From: Miscanthus floridulus
Lineage: Eukaryota; Streptophyta; Magnoliopsida; Poales; Poaceae
DNA: 64,000 bases
Assembly (NCBI RefSeq): GCF_019320115.1
Contig: NC_089588.1
Location: forward strand, 114,920,123-114,984,122
Reading direction: 5' to 3'
Notes under the pieces: model-generated
The model's database searches: none
The model's input: only the letters and a program-made list of their open reading frames with translations
Told to the model about the DNA's origin: nothing
Made by a program: the position numbers and the translations under genes
Shown: piece after piece, positions 1 through 10,051 of the stretch
How positions within the stretch are numbered: position 1 is the stretch's first letter
How the letters are laid out: every line of letters starts with the position of its first letter

Positions 1-517
1 GTTGTGTCCCCGGTCGAGGAACTCGGTCAGAGTCGGACTGCGGTCCCCTCCTAGCCAGGCCTTCTGGTCGGGGCATCGACCAGGCCTCCCGGCCAGAGGC
101 ACCGGTTTAGCGGCCGAATTATGGTCTTGGCCTGTAGTTGTGTGTCTGGGACGACCCAGGCACGCGCTATCGCTGCGCCGCCCGCTGGGCCGAGTGTTGC
201 GGGAAAGCGGGTCCATTGGGGACCCCGGGTTTATGAACCCGACGGTGGCCCCCGAGCCCCTTTGGGGCTTCTGCAAAGCCGCGAAAGGGCTGTTGAGCGA
301 CGGTTGGTCGGTTGCTGCTTTTGAGGAGCACACGGGAGTGTTGTTCGTCCTTATCTTATTGCGAGAAGGACGAGCCGCATGGGAGTACTGGCCCCAGATT
401 CGTGATATGGACCAACTTCATGGGGGGTACTGTGTTGTCGTCTTGTGCTCTGGTATCTTCACTGTTTAGTCTCGGTGTGTGCTGTGGCGTTCCTAGACGG
501 TAGCACGCAGCCTTGGC

Positions 518-526
518 TATAAATAG
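518..526 (+). promoter_or_regulatory. TATA box, retroelement promoter
   Basis: TATAAATAG lies in GC-rich sequence and is followed by a leader-like stretch. This is the usual position for the LTR promoter of such elements. No transcript start can be proven from sequence. Confidence 0.4.
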
Positions 527-1057
527 AGCTGCATCTGCCTCCGAAGTTCTCATGGCTCGAGGTATAGCGCTAGTTGGTTTGAGGCTTTTGCTTTTCGCCA
601 AGGGTGGCTTCGGCCACACTTCCTTATGCCAGAAGATTTCTCGTAATAGATGCTCCAAGCTCCTTCCCTCCAAAGCCTCTCCGGGCAAGTCTGGGGGCCA
701 CGATGCTAGAAGATCTCTCGTAAGGAGAAAGCGTCGTGCATCTCAGCCGAACCTTGGTCCTGGATGCTGGATCAGAGGATGGAGGAGAGGGGAGGGGGGA
801 GAGCATTGCAGAGGGAGGATAGGGAGCGCGGCTCCCTTATCCCGCTTCTTGCTCCAAGGTGTAGAGCAGTCCTGGGGCTATTCACACACGCCCTGCGTGG
901 TATTGTAAAAGCCTAGGGCTTCTGTTTTTAGCTTAATGAAAGCTCATATTCGCTATATGTTTCCTGTGCCCATTGCGCCATGGAGGCAGGCTGTCATTGG
1001 AACTTTGGTGTTTTCCTCCTTGGTTTGTCGCTCTGCGTAGGATAACTGAGTAGGATT

Positions 1058-1200
1058 AGGCGCCGAACCTCCTGGAGAGGACTAGCGAAGGCCACGGAGG
1101 CACGCCGAGTGGTCATAGGCGCCCAGCCCTCGAGGAGAGGACTAGTGAAGGTTGCAGAGGCGCGCTGAGTGGATACAGGTGCCCAGCCCCTGAGGGGGGA
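1058..1200. repeat. Imperfect 60-bp tandem repeat, about 2.4 copies
   Basis: The motif AGGCGCC(G/C)A(A/G)CC followed by GGAGAGGACTAG(C/T)GAAGG recurs at about 1058 and 1117, and in part at 1177. Spacing is about 60 bp with several substitutions. It is internal to the gypsy-family region. Confidence 0.6.
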
Positions 1201-1384
1201 GTCAGTCGGAGGCAGAGCACTTCGATACTCTTTCTCGAGGCCACGGACTCTTGTGTCCTAGCCGGTCGAGGTGTTCGCCGGTGTCCGTTTCGATCGTGAC
1301 CTGTGCTGTCGGTCGGATTCCCGAGTCGGGATCTAGCGACCCGAGCCCCCGAGCCCCGTTTGGCTCGGTAGGTATCAGAGTTTC

Positions 1385-2265
1385 ATGCATCACCCCATCC
1401 GCGGTTTCCACAACTAGAGGGGTTGAGCTAACGTCGCTTGCCTTGTTGGCTCGAGTGACGTGCTCGGTGAGCTCACTAGCGGTCATGTCCGAGTGGAATC
1501 CGGGTCTATCGTTCGTAATGGGGTCGGTATAGCCCTCATGTGGCATTCCACTGCTCCTTAACCCACCTCCCGGCAGATGCCTGAGCCATTCCAGAGACCG
1601 ACTCAGGTGGCTCGCTAGCCTCCACTCGATGGAGATTCTGTGGGTATGGCTCGAGGTCAAGATCGAACGAGAAGGTCGAGATAACCCTATCCGCTTCTGA
1701 GCAGGTTGGGCAAGGGCCACTGGGGCTCATCTGTGTTTTCTCCCCTGACTTTATTTGACGCGAGGCGACCTATGAGCCCTTCGCGGGCTGGCCTTTGAAC
1801 CCTGATCGGTCGCCGCTCATTTCGAATGAGTCGACTACCGCTTCGTGACGTGACACGAAGCGTTGTGATGCAATGATTGTATATGCAATGACTGGATGTA
1901 TGAGATGAATGTATGGATGAATGAATGAATGGATGTATGCATGCATGCATGATATGGATGAATGAATGCTTACGTACTAGGAAATAAAATGGGGAAATTG
2001 GTAAAAATACCTCGGTCGGGGTTTCAGGCATCACCCCATCCACGGTTTTTGCAATCGAAGGGGGATGAGCTGATGCCGCTAACCTTGATGGCTCAAGTGA
2101 TGGACTCGGGGAGCTCTTATCGGGTATGCCCGAGTGGAATCCGGATCCGTCGTTCGTGATGGGGTGGGCATGGCCTTCGTGTGGCATTCCACGGATCCCT
2201 ACCCATCTCTCGATAGACGCCCGACCCGTTCAACCGACTTGGGTGGCCCGCTGGCCTCCCCTTGG
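1385..2265. repeat. Diverged direct repeat pair, about 235 bp each (1385-1620 and 2030-2265)
   Basis: Both blocks begin with GCATCACCCCATCC and run through a shared order of motifs: GAGTGGAATCCGG, TCGTTCGT(A/G)ATGGGG, TGTGGCATTCCAC. They are separated by AT-rich sequence containing a tetranucleotide repeat. The copies have diverged by substitutions and small indels, so the duplication is old. Confidence 0.65.
1895..1975. repeat. (ATGA/ATGT)n-rich microsatellite
   Basis: Imperfect tetranucleotide array made of ATGA, ATGG and ATGC steps, including ATGCATGCATGC. Low-complexity sequence between the two diverged repeats. Confidence 0.7.
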
Positions 2266-2448
2266 TGGAGACTCCATTGGTGGGCCCCTCTAATACCCTC
2301 CCTGGGAAGGTGGAGGGTCATTCGCGCAGGGTCGTGCCCTATTTTTTGCGCTCTTGTTGCGGTAGTGGTGGGCCCCGCCTAGGCCACGTCCTGTTAGGCA
2401 GGCCACATCCCTTCAGCTGGGCCTCATCTTGTCGCGTGTCCCTCCCCA

Positions 2449-2456
2449 TTAAATAG
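2449..2456 (+). promoter_or_regulatory. TATA-like box upstream of the gypsy-family ORF
   Basis: TTAAATAG lies about 190 bp upstream of the ATG at 2647 and is followed by a pyrimidine-rich leader. It is plausible as the promoter of the element's coding region. Confidence 0.35.
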
Positions 2457-2646
2457 GGGGAAGGGGGAGTTTTTTTTCTCTCGTCTCTTCACCTTTCTTC
2501 AACCGCGACTGCTTCCTATTCCTTCTTTTTGCCAAGCACCCTCACGCACTGCGGCGATTCCTAAGAGAGAGGAGGGTAGAGCGAGGGAGATCTTATAGAT
2601 CAATTCGTAGATCCACTGTGTGATGTCAAACTAGAGGCCTTCCAAC

Positions 2647-5122
2647 ATGCAGGAGGACTTGCTGGCCTCCTTCGTGGAGAAGGGGCTGCTCCCAACGAAG
2701 GCAGTGGCGCACTGGAGAGCTCCTGGGCCGGGGGAGGTTGTTCCGCTTCCTCGGGATAATGAGATCGTCTCCTTCCTCACCTTCCACCAGCGTGGGCTCG
2801 GGTATCCCGTGCACTGGCTCCTGCACGGGCTCCTCAACGAATGGGGCCTAGAGCTGCAGCACCTCAATCCGAATGGGGTGCTGCACATCGTTGGCTTCGT
2901 CACCGTCTATGAGGCCTTCCTCGGGATGGAGCCGCACGTGGATCTCTTTCGGCGGATCTTCATCGGGGGGCTCTATCCAAGGGGAAGGAACTCGGAGTCG
3001 CTCTGGTTGGCAGATTCTCCTTGCAGAAGTGGCCCAAGCTATCGGTTCCTTACCCAGCGTACTCCCCCAGCGACTCCAATTGGGGGTGGCATGGTGAGTG
3101 ATTCTACATCAGGAACCCGGCGGAGGCGCCATTCCCAAAGTTCACTAGGGGGGCTAGAGAAGAAGGAAAGCTGGTCGTGGGGTTCTGCTTCCCGTTAACA
3201 GAACAAAATGGACATCATCGACGCGGAGCTTCTGAAGCTCATGCGGGATGGCCTTGACGGGTTATGGGTCTTCCATACCTTCTTCTACCATTGGATTGCC
3301 CCATAGGGGAAGAGAACACGACCGATATGGGAGTACTCTGGCGCGTCGGATCCTGACCGCACATCGCCTAAGGAGTTATCGAAGGACAAAATCTGGGGAT
3401 ATGTCGATCGGGTGTTGCAGTTAGGGCAAGAAGAGACCCTCGACGGGACGCCCGGACCTCTCAATACTCCGAAGCGGTTTGACTTGGTACGCTCCTTTCC
3501 CATGACCTTTTCTTTTTGCTTTGATCCTTCGATCAATTCTGAGTCGTCTATTTCTCTAGGGCTCGAGCGCTTCAAGTCCCGGCCGCATCTCCCGAAAGGG
3601 GCAGAAGGCGCGGCTCGGCAAGCCACCTAGAGGGAGGCCACGCTTGCCAAGAAGAAGAAGGCCGCGAAGGCCGAGAGGAAGGTCAAAAAGGACCAGGAGA
3701 TCAGTCGTCGGGTCCACCACGGTGAGCGCCGGGAGGACGTGGAGGAGGAGCTCGAGTCGAATGACCCCATAGAGTCGGGTGACGACGCGAGTCCCTCGGA
3801 AGACGAGGAGGATGGGGGCGCCGCCACGACTTCAGTGGAGCGCCGTGAGCGCGTGGCTGCACCTATTGGTGGTGGGTGCGGTACGGAGATGTGCAGCGAC
3901 GTCCCTCTGTCAAGGAAGCGCACCGCGAGCGAGGACGCCGCCCGCGAATGGAGGCGAAGCGGGCACGATCGCCGCGCCCATCGGAGCACGCCGGTCGGTT
4001 GGGGGAATGTGATCGTTCACCCGTGCCTTCGGGGCCGGTGCACGTGAGCGGCGCCCAAGGGGGAGATGCCCCGCCGATTGCTCCGGTGGTTTCGCCATGA
4101 GCTGGCGGTCGTGGCCGTTCGAGGGCCGAACGGGGACCGGCCGGGTCGTCCCCACCCTTGGTTGATCCAAGGGGGCATGGGCTGCGACCTTCGAGCGATC
4201 CTCGTCTGGTCGGCTCATCATGAGCTGGTCAGGGCTTTAAGGTTCTACTGCTTTCATCTGTGTATGTAATCACGCATCCCTTTGTCCGCAAGATTAAGCT
4301 TTTTAGGCGTGACTAACCTACTTTGTTGCCTTCTTTTGCAGCGGCCAGGCGTTGGCCAGTCTGGTAATCTCCCCACCTCCCGTATGAGAAGAGTGGAGGC
4401 CTAGCCTGTAGCGCGTCGCGACGAGCATCAGGGGAAGTAGGCTGGTGGTGGCTCGACCTCAATTAATGGGGGTTGCTTCATCCCGACTGGTCGTGAGCAC
4501 GGCGGCGGCCGTGATGGTGGTGATCCCTGTGGTGATGGCGGAGCCCATGGCGGTGGTGACTCTTGCGGTCCCTCCTCCGCCGGTCATGGTGGAGGAGAGG
4601 AGGGAAGCCGGGCTCCCCGTCTCGCTCGGCGGAGGGGCGCTCGGTTCGCCCGCTCGGTCGGAGTTGGAGGGGACCGGAGGATCCGCGGTCGGGACAGAGG
4701 CAGAGGAGCTGCCTGTGAGCCACAGCGTCCCGGTGGTGAACGTCCCCTCCGACAGCGAGGAAGACACCGGGGTGGTGCCGCTAGTCGTCCCACCATCCCG
4801 GGAGTGGGTGATGATCCCATCGTCTCTTGGCGCTGCGGCGGCTGGATCTTCTGGCGGGTCGGGGGCGACCCATGAGCTGGTGTGGCCTCAGCCCGACGAG
4901 CCAGGAAAGGCCCGGTTTGTCCTTCGCGATGAGGAGGGGGTGAAGCTTTGGGACCTGCTCAGGGAGAGAGGGCTGTCGATGGGGTCCGATCTCGCCCTTA
5001 CCACGGAGAGGCTCAAGGAGGCCTTGGAGAGGGTTGAGCTCAAGCTAAAAGGTGGATGGGCAGGTGGTTTTATCAATAATGTCTTTCCTCTTCTATATGT
5101 TGTTGTGAGGACACGCGAATAG
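2647..5122 (+). pseudogene. 'Putative gypsy type transposon' protein, broken by frameshifts and stops
   Basis: The ORF at 2647-3198 opens with about 107 residues typical of the plant 'putative gypsy type transposon' domain, with segments such as LTFHQRGLGYPVH and GVLHIVGFVTVYEAF. Near 2970 the family-like reading switches frame. A further stretch continues at about 3060-3180 with a stop at 3093-3095, and another at 3208-3480 contains a TAG (3304-3306). A probable intron follows (donor near 3487, acceptor near 3559). The next exon reads into a lysine/glutamate-rich coiled-coil region (3640-3760) after another TAG. The ORF at 4445-5122 gives a low-complexity Val/Ala/Pro section and the start of a helical segment (LRERGLSMGSDLALTTERL). 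The helical part is normally longer, so the gene is truncated at about 5057. At least four disabling lesions make it non-functional. This family lacks polymerase, so it would depend on an autonomous partner. Confidence 0.6.
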
Positions 5123-5895
5123 GATAGGTGGGAGGGCAAAAATGTCTTTTGCAATCTATTAGCTGCTATTATGTGGGTTTGTATAATTACTGAGATATTT
5201 GTTAGCTATGTGTCCAACTAACAATTAGATGGGTCCATTTGCATCCACTCCAACTAATTTTAGTAGCTAATTGTTAGCTGGCTGGTTTCTAATATATAGA
5301 GCCTTAGGGTATGCTTGGATCCACTAGCAGTAGTTGGGCAGCTAATAGCCGTTAGTTGAGTTGGTCTAGCTTGTGAGCTAGATGTCTATCTAATAATTAA
5401 CTACTTTTTAAACTATTCCTGTTTGGAATTCAGTCTAGCTAATTGTAGCAGCTAACTATTAATTGGCTCCAGCATGGATCAAAACAGCTAACTATTAATT
5501 GGCTCCATCTAATAATTAACTACTTTTTAAACAATTCCTGTTTTGGATATCTAAAATTGTGTCTAACAATCGATGGACCAAGAATTCTTTACATTTTCAA
5601 TCTATCTTAAATTCCTGGAATTCTTTTTATTATGGTACGAGCACGGCGGGAGCATTGTGTTAAAAAAAAACCGAGAGAAAGAACAGATTGCAACCATTCA
5701 ATGTCACCATAACTACAAACCTTATTAACAGTTAAGGATATAATTGGCAACCAAACAGTAAGCATTGAGAATTGTGCCAGAATTCGAGGAAGAAAATAAA
5801 TACAGGCTAAATCTATCCTAGCAGTGCCAGTAATACAGACCAACTGCATCCATCTCATGGTTGTAGCAGTGCCAGTAATGCAGACCAACTTCATC
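5061..5895. other. AT-rich intergenic DNA with MITE-like remnants; no gene
   Basis: The segment is rich in TTAGCTAATAGTTAGCTG-type motifs, as in grass fold-back MITEs. A direct repeat of about 45 bp (5388-5432 and 5507-5550, containing TAATAATTAACTACTTTTTA) has a 119-bp period. A second direct repeat close to the downstream gene (about 5819-5849 and 5867-5897, AGCAGTGCCAGTAAT core) ends just upstream of the TATA box. No ORF in this stretch looks coding. Confidence 0.5.
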
Positions 5896-5901
5896 CTGGA
5901 G

Positions 5902-5910
5902 TATATATAT
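5902..5910 (+). promoter_or_regulatory. TATA box of the defensin-like gene
   Basis: TATATATAT lies 80 bp upstream of the ATG at 5990, which would give a 5' leader of roughly 50 nt. The position is normal for a small plant gene. Confidence 0.5.
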
Positions 5911-5989
5911 GTAACACCGTTTAACCACAGCAGAGAAGGCCTCCCTCAAACCATTTCCAGCAGTTTCCACAGATCTTGAGCAGCAGGAT

Positions 5990-6383
5990 ATGGATATGGC
6001 GACAGCATTTTCTTCTACCGTATGCAAGATTATTCTTATGGTCGTAGCCATGGTTGCTCTCTTTCCAACCGGTGGTGAGCTGCCTCTCTTTATCCCTCTA
6101 TTGTTTTGTTTCCACAAGTGGTACGAGAGAAACGTTCTTGTTGGCCAGATACTGATGCATAGATGATGGTCATGCAGGGAAGGCAGTGAAGTACGGTATG
6201 TGCCAGGCGCAGTGCCTGGAGATCCAGCCCAACTGCGACGCATGGTGCAAGAGGATAGGCTACCCCAAGGGCGGCGAGTGCATAGAGCCACACAACATCG
6301 ACTGCTGCTGCTGGTTGATACCACCAGCTGATAAATTGAATGGAACGGCAAGTTTGTTTCACAATCGCACATTACGGGTATGA
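5990..6383 (+). CDS. Secreted defensin-like cysteine-rich peptide (two exons)
   Basis: Exon 1 is 5990-6074 and exon 2 is 6178-6383, joined across a 103-bp intron with GT donor (6075) and AG acceptor (6177). The product is 96 residues. Exon 1 encodes a hydrophobic signal peptide (IILMVVAMVALF core). Exon 2 encodes the mature cysteine-rich domain with eight Cys in the order C-x3-C-x6-C-x3-C-x10-C-x7-CCC. The CxxxC (CDAWC), GxC (GEC) and CxC elements are those of the CS-alpha-beta fold, and an intron just after the signal peptide is typical of plant defensin-like genes. An in-frame ATG at 5996 is an alternative start. Plant members of this fold are secreted and act in antimicrobial defence or as cell-to-cell signals; which applies here cannot be told. 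The frame is intact and a TATA box is present. A pseudogene copy lies at 30823-31090. Confidence 0.75.
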
Positions 6384-6519
6384 CTTTGTTGTTGGTTACC
6401 AATCAAATGATTGAGATAAAATAGGCTCATAGTTCATGTTGGATTTTGGATACCAATCATGTGTAAGTGTAACACATGTACCTGTGAGCTTATATATAGT
6501 AATGAAACTTATGAGGGGT

Positions 6520-6527
6520 ATACAAAT
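6520..6527. repeat. Target-site duplication ATACAAAT (left; right copy 7386-7393)
   Basis: ATACAAAT directly precedes and directly follows the 858-bp element. The paralogous locus has a single copy at 31237-31244 with no insertion, so it is an empty site. Confidence 0.85.
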
Positions 6528-7385
6528 CAATGTTTTAAATTGCCGGCTATGCCTCTTAGCCACTGGCCTTCCGAACAGCTAAGCGCAGCTATAGCGGGAG
6601 ATAGCTGCAGCTATGCCATTTAGCTGTTTTTGCAAAAAAAAAGAAAAAAACTGAAGATGAAGCCGCTGCCACTGAAGATGAACCGAAGAACTGAAGATGA
6701 ACCGAAGAGGAAGCTACTTAGGGTTGGGGAAGAGGATCTCCGGCTGGCCGCGTGGCTTGGGGCCCCCTCGCCGTCGCCGCCGTCGCTTGGATCTTCGCCT
6801 GGCTGCGCCGCTTGAAGCTCTGGCTCGCTCCACCGCTTGGGGGGTGGGGGTGGCGGGGGGGGGGGGGGGGGGGGGGGCTTGGAGTTGCACAAAGGGCCGC
6901 GCCGCTTGGGCCCTCTCGCCGCCGCTTGGGGCCCCTCGCCGCCGCCGCTGCCACTTGGATCTCCGCCTGGCCGCGCCGCTTGAAGCTTCGACTCGCTGCG
7001 CCGCTTGGGGGTGGCACCTTGGAGTTGGACAGGGGGCCACGCCGCTTGGGGCCCTCTCGCCGCCGCCGCCGCCGACGAAGCGCAGATGACGCCATCGAAG
7101 CGCCGCCTCCTTTTCTGTGCCGTAGAAGATCGAGAGAGAGGGGGAGCTAGGGTTGCGCTAGGTTATGGACTTATGGTGGGGGTGGGCCGGTAGGGGCTGC
7201 TGCTGGGCCGGCGAAAAAATCGGCCTACCGCTAAATTGAGGCCATTTTAGCGGCTATCTCCGGATATCTCCAGCTAATAGCTGTTTTCATTCCATAGCGC
7301 AAAAAGTTGCATATCTTAGCTTTTTCCTCGTGGAGCAGCTATCTCTGGCTATAGCTTCAGCTATAGCCGGAGATTTAAAACTTTG
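6528..7385. mobile_element. Non-autonomous hAT element, 858 bp, inside the 3' flank of the defensin-like gene
   Basis: The element starts CAATGTTTTAAAT and its right end, reverse-complemented, starts CAAAGTTTTAAAT. Further inside, both ends share GCCGGCTAT and repeated AGCTAT motifs. The 8-bp duplication ATACAAAT plus CA...TG termini indicate the hAT superfamily. The interior is GC-rich, with repeated GCCGCTTGGG-type blocks and a 23-G run, and encodes no transposase. Long ORFs in its interior are compositional. Insertion after duplication of the defensin-like locus is shown by the intact empty site at 31237-31244. Confidence 0.85.
6855..6877 (+). repeat. Poly-G run, 23 bases
   Basis: Uninterrupted G homopolymer inside the hAT element. 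Its length may be inaccurate in an assembly, because such runs are hard to sequence. Confidence 0.9.
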
Positions 7386-7393
7386 ATACAAAT

Positions 7394-7645
7394 GTCTAAA
7401 AGTAAAAGATTACAAACATTAAATGATTTCCTGGAGTATACCTCAGACGATGTGAATGCAATGTCCCAACATGCACCAAATCCCATTTATTTACTGGTAG
7501 AATCATTTTGTCCTCGCAAAAAACAGGACTAAATTCCTTCAAATGTCATCAAAACCTATAATCATCCCTTACATGGCGTCTAAAAATATGACTTCCCTTC
7601 AGAGTCATCAGTTTAGAATTTGGATGCCTTGTATGCCACTATTAT
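7394..7645. repeat. Downstream part of the duplicated defensin-like locus
   Basis: This stretch is co-linear with 31245-31496, sharing segments such as GATTTCCTGGAGTATACCTC and TTGTATGCCACTATT. It is the original 3' flank of the peptide gene, now separated from it by the hAT insertion. No coding function is seen. Confidence 0.75.
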
Positions 7646-8610
7646 TTGTATGGCAGCGTTGGACGAAATCATATAGTTCAAGATATTGGTAGGGCATGCA
7701 ACTCGCGTGAGGATTGAGTTCAAGACCAAATCTTGGGACCACCTCTAGAAACACATAGACAGAGTTGGTAGGGCAGCTGCCTCTACAAATTGATTTTGAC
7801 CACATCTACAAACTGTTTTCGTAGTAGTCGTGTATCTCCATCGCCCATGACCATCACAGTTGGTTACACATGAACACCAAGAACTCACCATGCTCTCCTT
7901 TTTCTCTTCAACTTTTTGTCAACTAATTTGTTTGGGTCATTTTCTTTTTCTCCTCTGATTTGTTGGGGCCAAAGATGGCAGTACGTGCATCGGTCATGAT
8001 GCAAGTGTGGCCTTGGTTACTGCATCTGCGTGTCGAACATTTCCTCCATTGGTATGTTCTCTAGATAGACGGCCTCCATCTTGATCTGATAGAGGCTCTC
8101 CTCAGCGTCTGCCATAGTCGCGAGCAAAATCATCGCCTGGCCATCACCCTTTTGTTATTCCTATTGCTTTGTGCGCGAAATTGGGCTCTCTCATGCTTCA
8201 GTTCTCTCTAATGTCTCAAACAATACTTTGTCTGTTTGCTGTCAGATATGATGGTAACTAGATGCAAGAGGATCATGGCATATTATAGCATCATATACAC
8301 AAAGGTTTGGAATTTTTCTGCCTTGGAAACGCTCACACTAATATGCATCATGCTAGCTTCCGGCGATTGTGATATAATAATATTTGAAACTATTTCCTCT
8401 AAAAATATCTCAAACGATCCAAAAGACCAACAAATTTATAGAGTTTGTTATATCTCACACTAGTAGAAATGTAAAGACCTTTCTGTGGTCTTATATGCAT
8501 GACATGGCATATTGGTTTGGTCTGTTCAGGGGATGCAATGCCATCTTCATGGTTGTGGCAGTAAATTTGTGTGACCTTCGCGTAACTTAACGTGAGACGG
8601 AGCATGATAG
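7646..8610. other. Gene-poor stretch apart from the H+-ATPase fragment
   Basis: Outside 7932-8115 there is AT-rich sequence with short frames only. A minus-strand 65-codon frame at 7608-7805 is open, but I do not recognise it and it has no convincing start context. Nothing else is supported. Confidence 0.4.
7932..8115 (-). pseudogene. Fragment of a plasma-membrane H+-ATPase (P3A P-type ATPase) N-terminus
   Basis: On the minus strand an ATG at 8115 starts a 32-codon frame ending in TAA at 8017-8019. Its segments EEMFDTQ and the upstream YLENIPMEE match the conserved start of plant plasma-membrane proton pumps (acidic N-terminus, then EAVDLE-IPIEEVFE). About 50 bp further on, GPNKSEEKKK corresponds to the following conserved GPNKLEEK motif. 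The true protein has about 950 residues; here only the first 50 or so residues are represented, with a premature stop and degraded spacing between the two blocks. No transmembrane or phosphorylation-site exons follow. It is a captured or relict fragment rather than a gene. Confidence 0.55.
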
Positions 8611-8614
8611 TTGA

Positions 8615-8652
8615 CTAGGTAGCATGCCCGTGCGTTGCTACGGGACAACTAA
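8615..8652 (-). mobile_element. Helitron 3' terminus
   Basis: Read on the minus strand the element ends with a hairpin (CCCGTAGCAACGCACGGGC) followed by ATGCTACCTAG and then T. That is the Helitron pattern: short stem-loop, CTAG end, insertion between A and T. The plus strand reads A|CTAG at 8614-8618. The partner 5' TC end was not found, so the length is unknown. A second GTTGCAACGGG stretch at about 8826-8842 may be a relic of the same family. Confidence 0.6.
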
Positions 8653-9209
8653 ACTTTTGTACTAAAAACACACGGATCGCATGATAAGATAATAATATTG
8701 TGAAATTAAATACATATGTTAAAGTGACATTTAATCCAAAAGGCAAAGTTCGTGAAATTAACATAGTCACAGAGAGAGTGGTGTCGCAGGCTCACCAACT
8801 CTACTGTATAGACTTTTTCCGTGTGTTGCAACGGGAACGGGAACAGATAATGCCCTGATAACTATGAAAGAAAAATACGTGAGATCATATTTCACAGATT
8901 CAAGTAGCCCACATCTTTAAATACATGGAAACAGCCAACGTTAAGAAATATGCAATATATATAAAAACTTTCACAGATAGTAGCCCACATCTTTAAATTC
9001 ATGGAAACAGCCACCGTTTAACAACTGCACAATATATTGCATGTGCTAATGCTATGGCCCACATTAAGTCCAAAAATAATTCTAACAAATTCGAAGTACT
9101 TAGCTAATTGTGCTTTCTCTCCACTCAAAAAGAAAATTTTTAAATAACATTTTTAAATCATAATTGCAAATTTAGCATGTGGATACAAAGAATTGTATAT
9201 ATTATATCC
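8653..9209. other. AT-rich sequence, no gene
   Basis: It contains two near-identical short segments (TTTCACAGAT...TAGCCCACATCTTTAAAT at about 8890-8922 and 8970-9000), so there has been local duplication. It is probably the body of the Helitron that ends at 8615. Confidence 0.4.
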
Positions 9210-10051
9210 TGTTGGGTACTGGAGAGCCGATAGGGGTCCTGTCGGCAACTGGGTAGCCGACAGGCCCGTATCGGTAGCCCAGTAGCCGACTGGGCTCCCG
9301 AGAAAACAGTGCAGCGGGCCTGTCGGCCAACAATATAGCGCACAGTCGTCTTCTCCCTCGCGCCCTCTGTCTCTCTCGCTTGCGCGCACGGCCGCCCGTC
9401 GCCGGCGGCCGCTGGATCCGACGGCGGGCCGCCGCCGCCCCTGCCCCTGCCCCCGCCCCCCACCCGGGCCCCACGACCGACGCCCGTCGCCTGCTCGCCA
9501 ACACTGCGGCGAGCGTAGGTAAGTTTTTTTAGTAAATTTTGATTTTCTTTTTTTAGTTAGTTTATTAGTTAGATTTTGTTAGTTTAGTTGGTTGAGATAG
9601 ATTTGGTTAGGGTTAGATTAATTAGTATATTTAATTTTTAGTTGTAGATTAGGGTTAGTTTTAGGGTTAGGATTAGTTTAGTTTGATTTTTTTTAGTTAG
9701 TTTAGTTAGATTACTTAGTATATTTAGTTAGTTTAGTTAATTAGATTAGTTAGTTAGTTTAGTTTAAGGGTTATTTTTTAGGGTTAGTTAGATTAGTTTT
9801 TTAGTTAGATTTTTAGGGTTAGTTATTTTTAGTTAGGTTCTATGGTTCGATTTATTTAGGGGTATGGTCAGTTGTACCAACGTTATTTTTAGTTAGCAGG
9901 TTTAGTTTCGGATAATACTTTTGGATTACGGCTAATTTAGTTAGTAGTTTGTTGTTAGGGTTAGTTTTCTTTTAGTTCATTTTGTTTAGTTAGATTAGGT
10001 TCACATGGTACTTCTTTTAACTGACATGATACTTTGCATGATGCGAGCAGG

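Larger units (their letters stand above)
1..5060 (+). mobile_element. Decayed non-autonomous LTR-retrotransposon region, 'putative gypsy type transposon' family
   Basis: The segment is GC-rich, carries two TATA promoters (518-526 and 2449-2456), several internal repeats, and a broken coding region from 2647 whose first 107 residues look like the plant 'putative gypsy type transposon' domain (Pfam PF04195 by recollection, not searched). Such proteins occur in large non-autonomous gypsy-related elements of grasses that lack reverse transcriptase. The left part probably includes LTR sequence, but no matching second LTR, primer-binding site or polypurine tract can be placed, and the left end lies outside the window. 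Coding similarity stops near 5057, where AT-rich DNA begins, so the 3' part is missing. Confidence 0.6.

Noticed and set aside
2..469. 155-codon ORF at the left edge
   Set aside because: No recognisable motif; it lies in LTR-like sequence of the decayed gypsy-family element.
5818..6402. 194-codon minus-strand ORF over the defensin-like gene
   Set aside because: The plus strand has signal peptide, splice sites and ordered cysteines; the antisense frame merely mirrors these codons.
6697..7150. Overlapping 100-130 codon ORFs on both strands
   Set aside because: All six frames are open because the hAT interior is GC-rich and repetitive; products are Arg/Pro/Gly low complexity.
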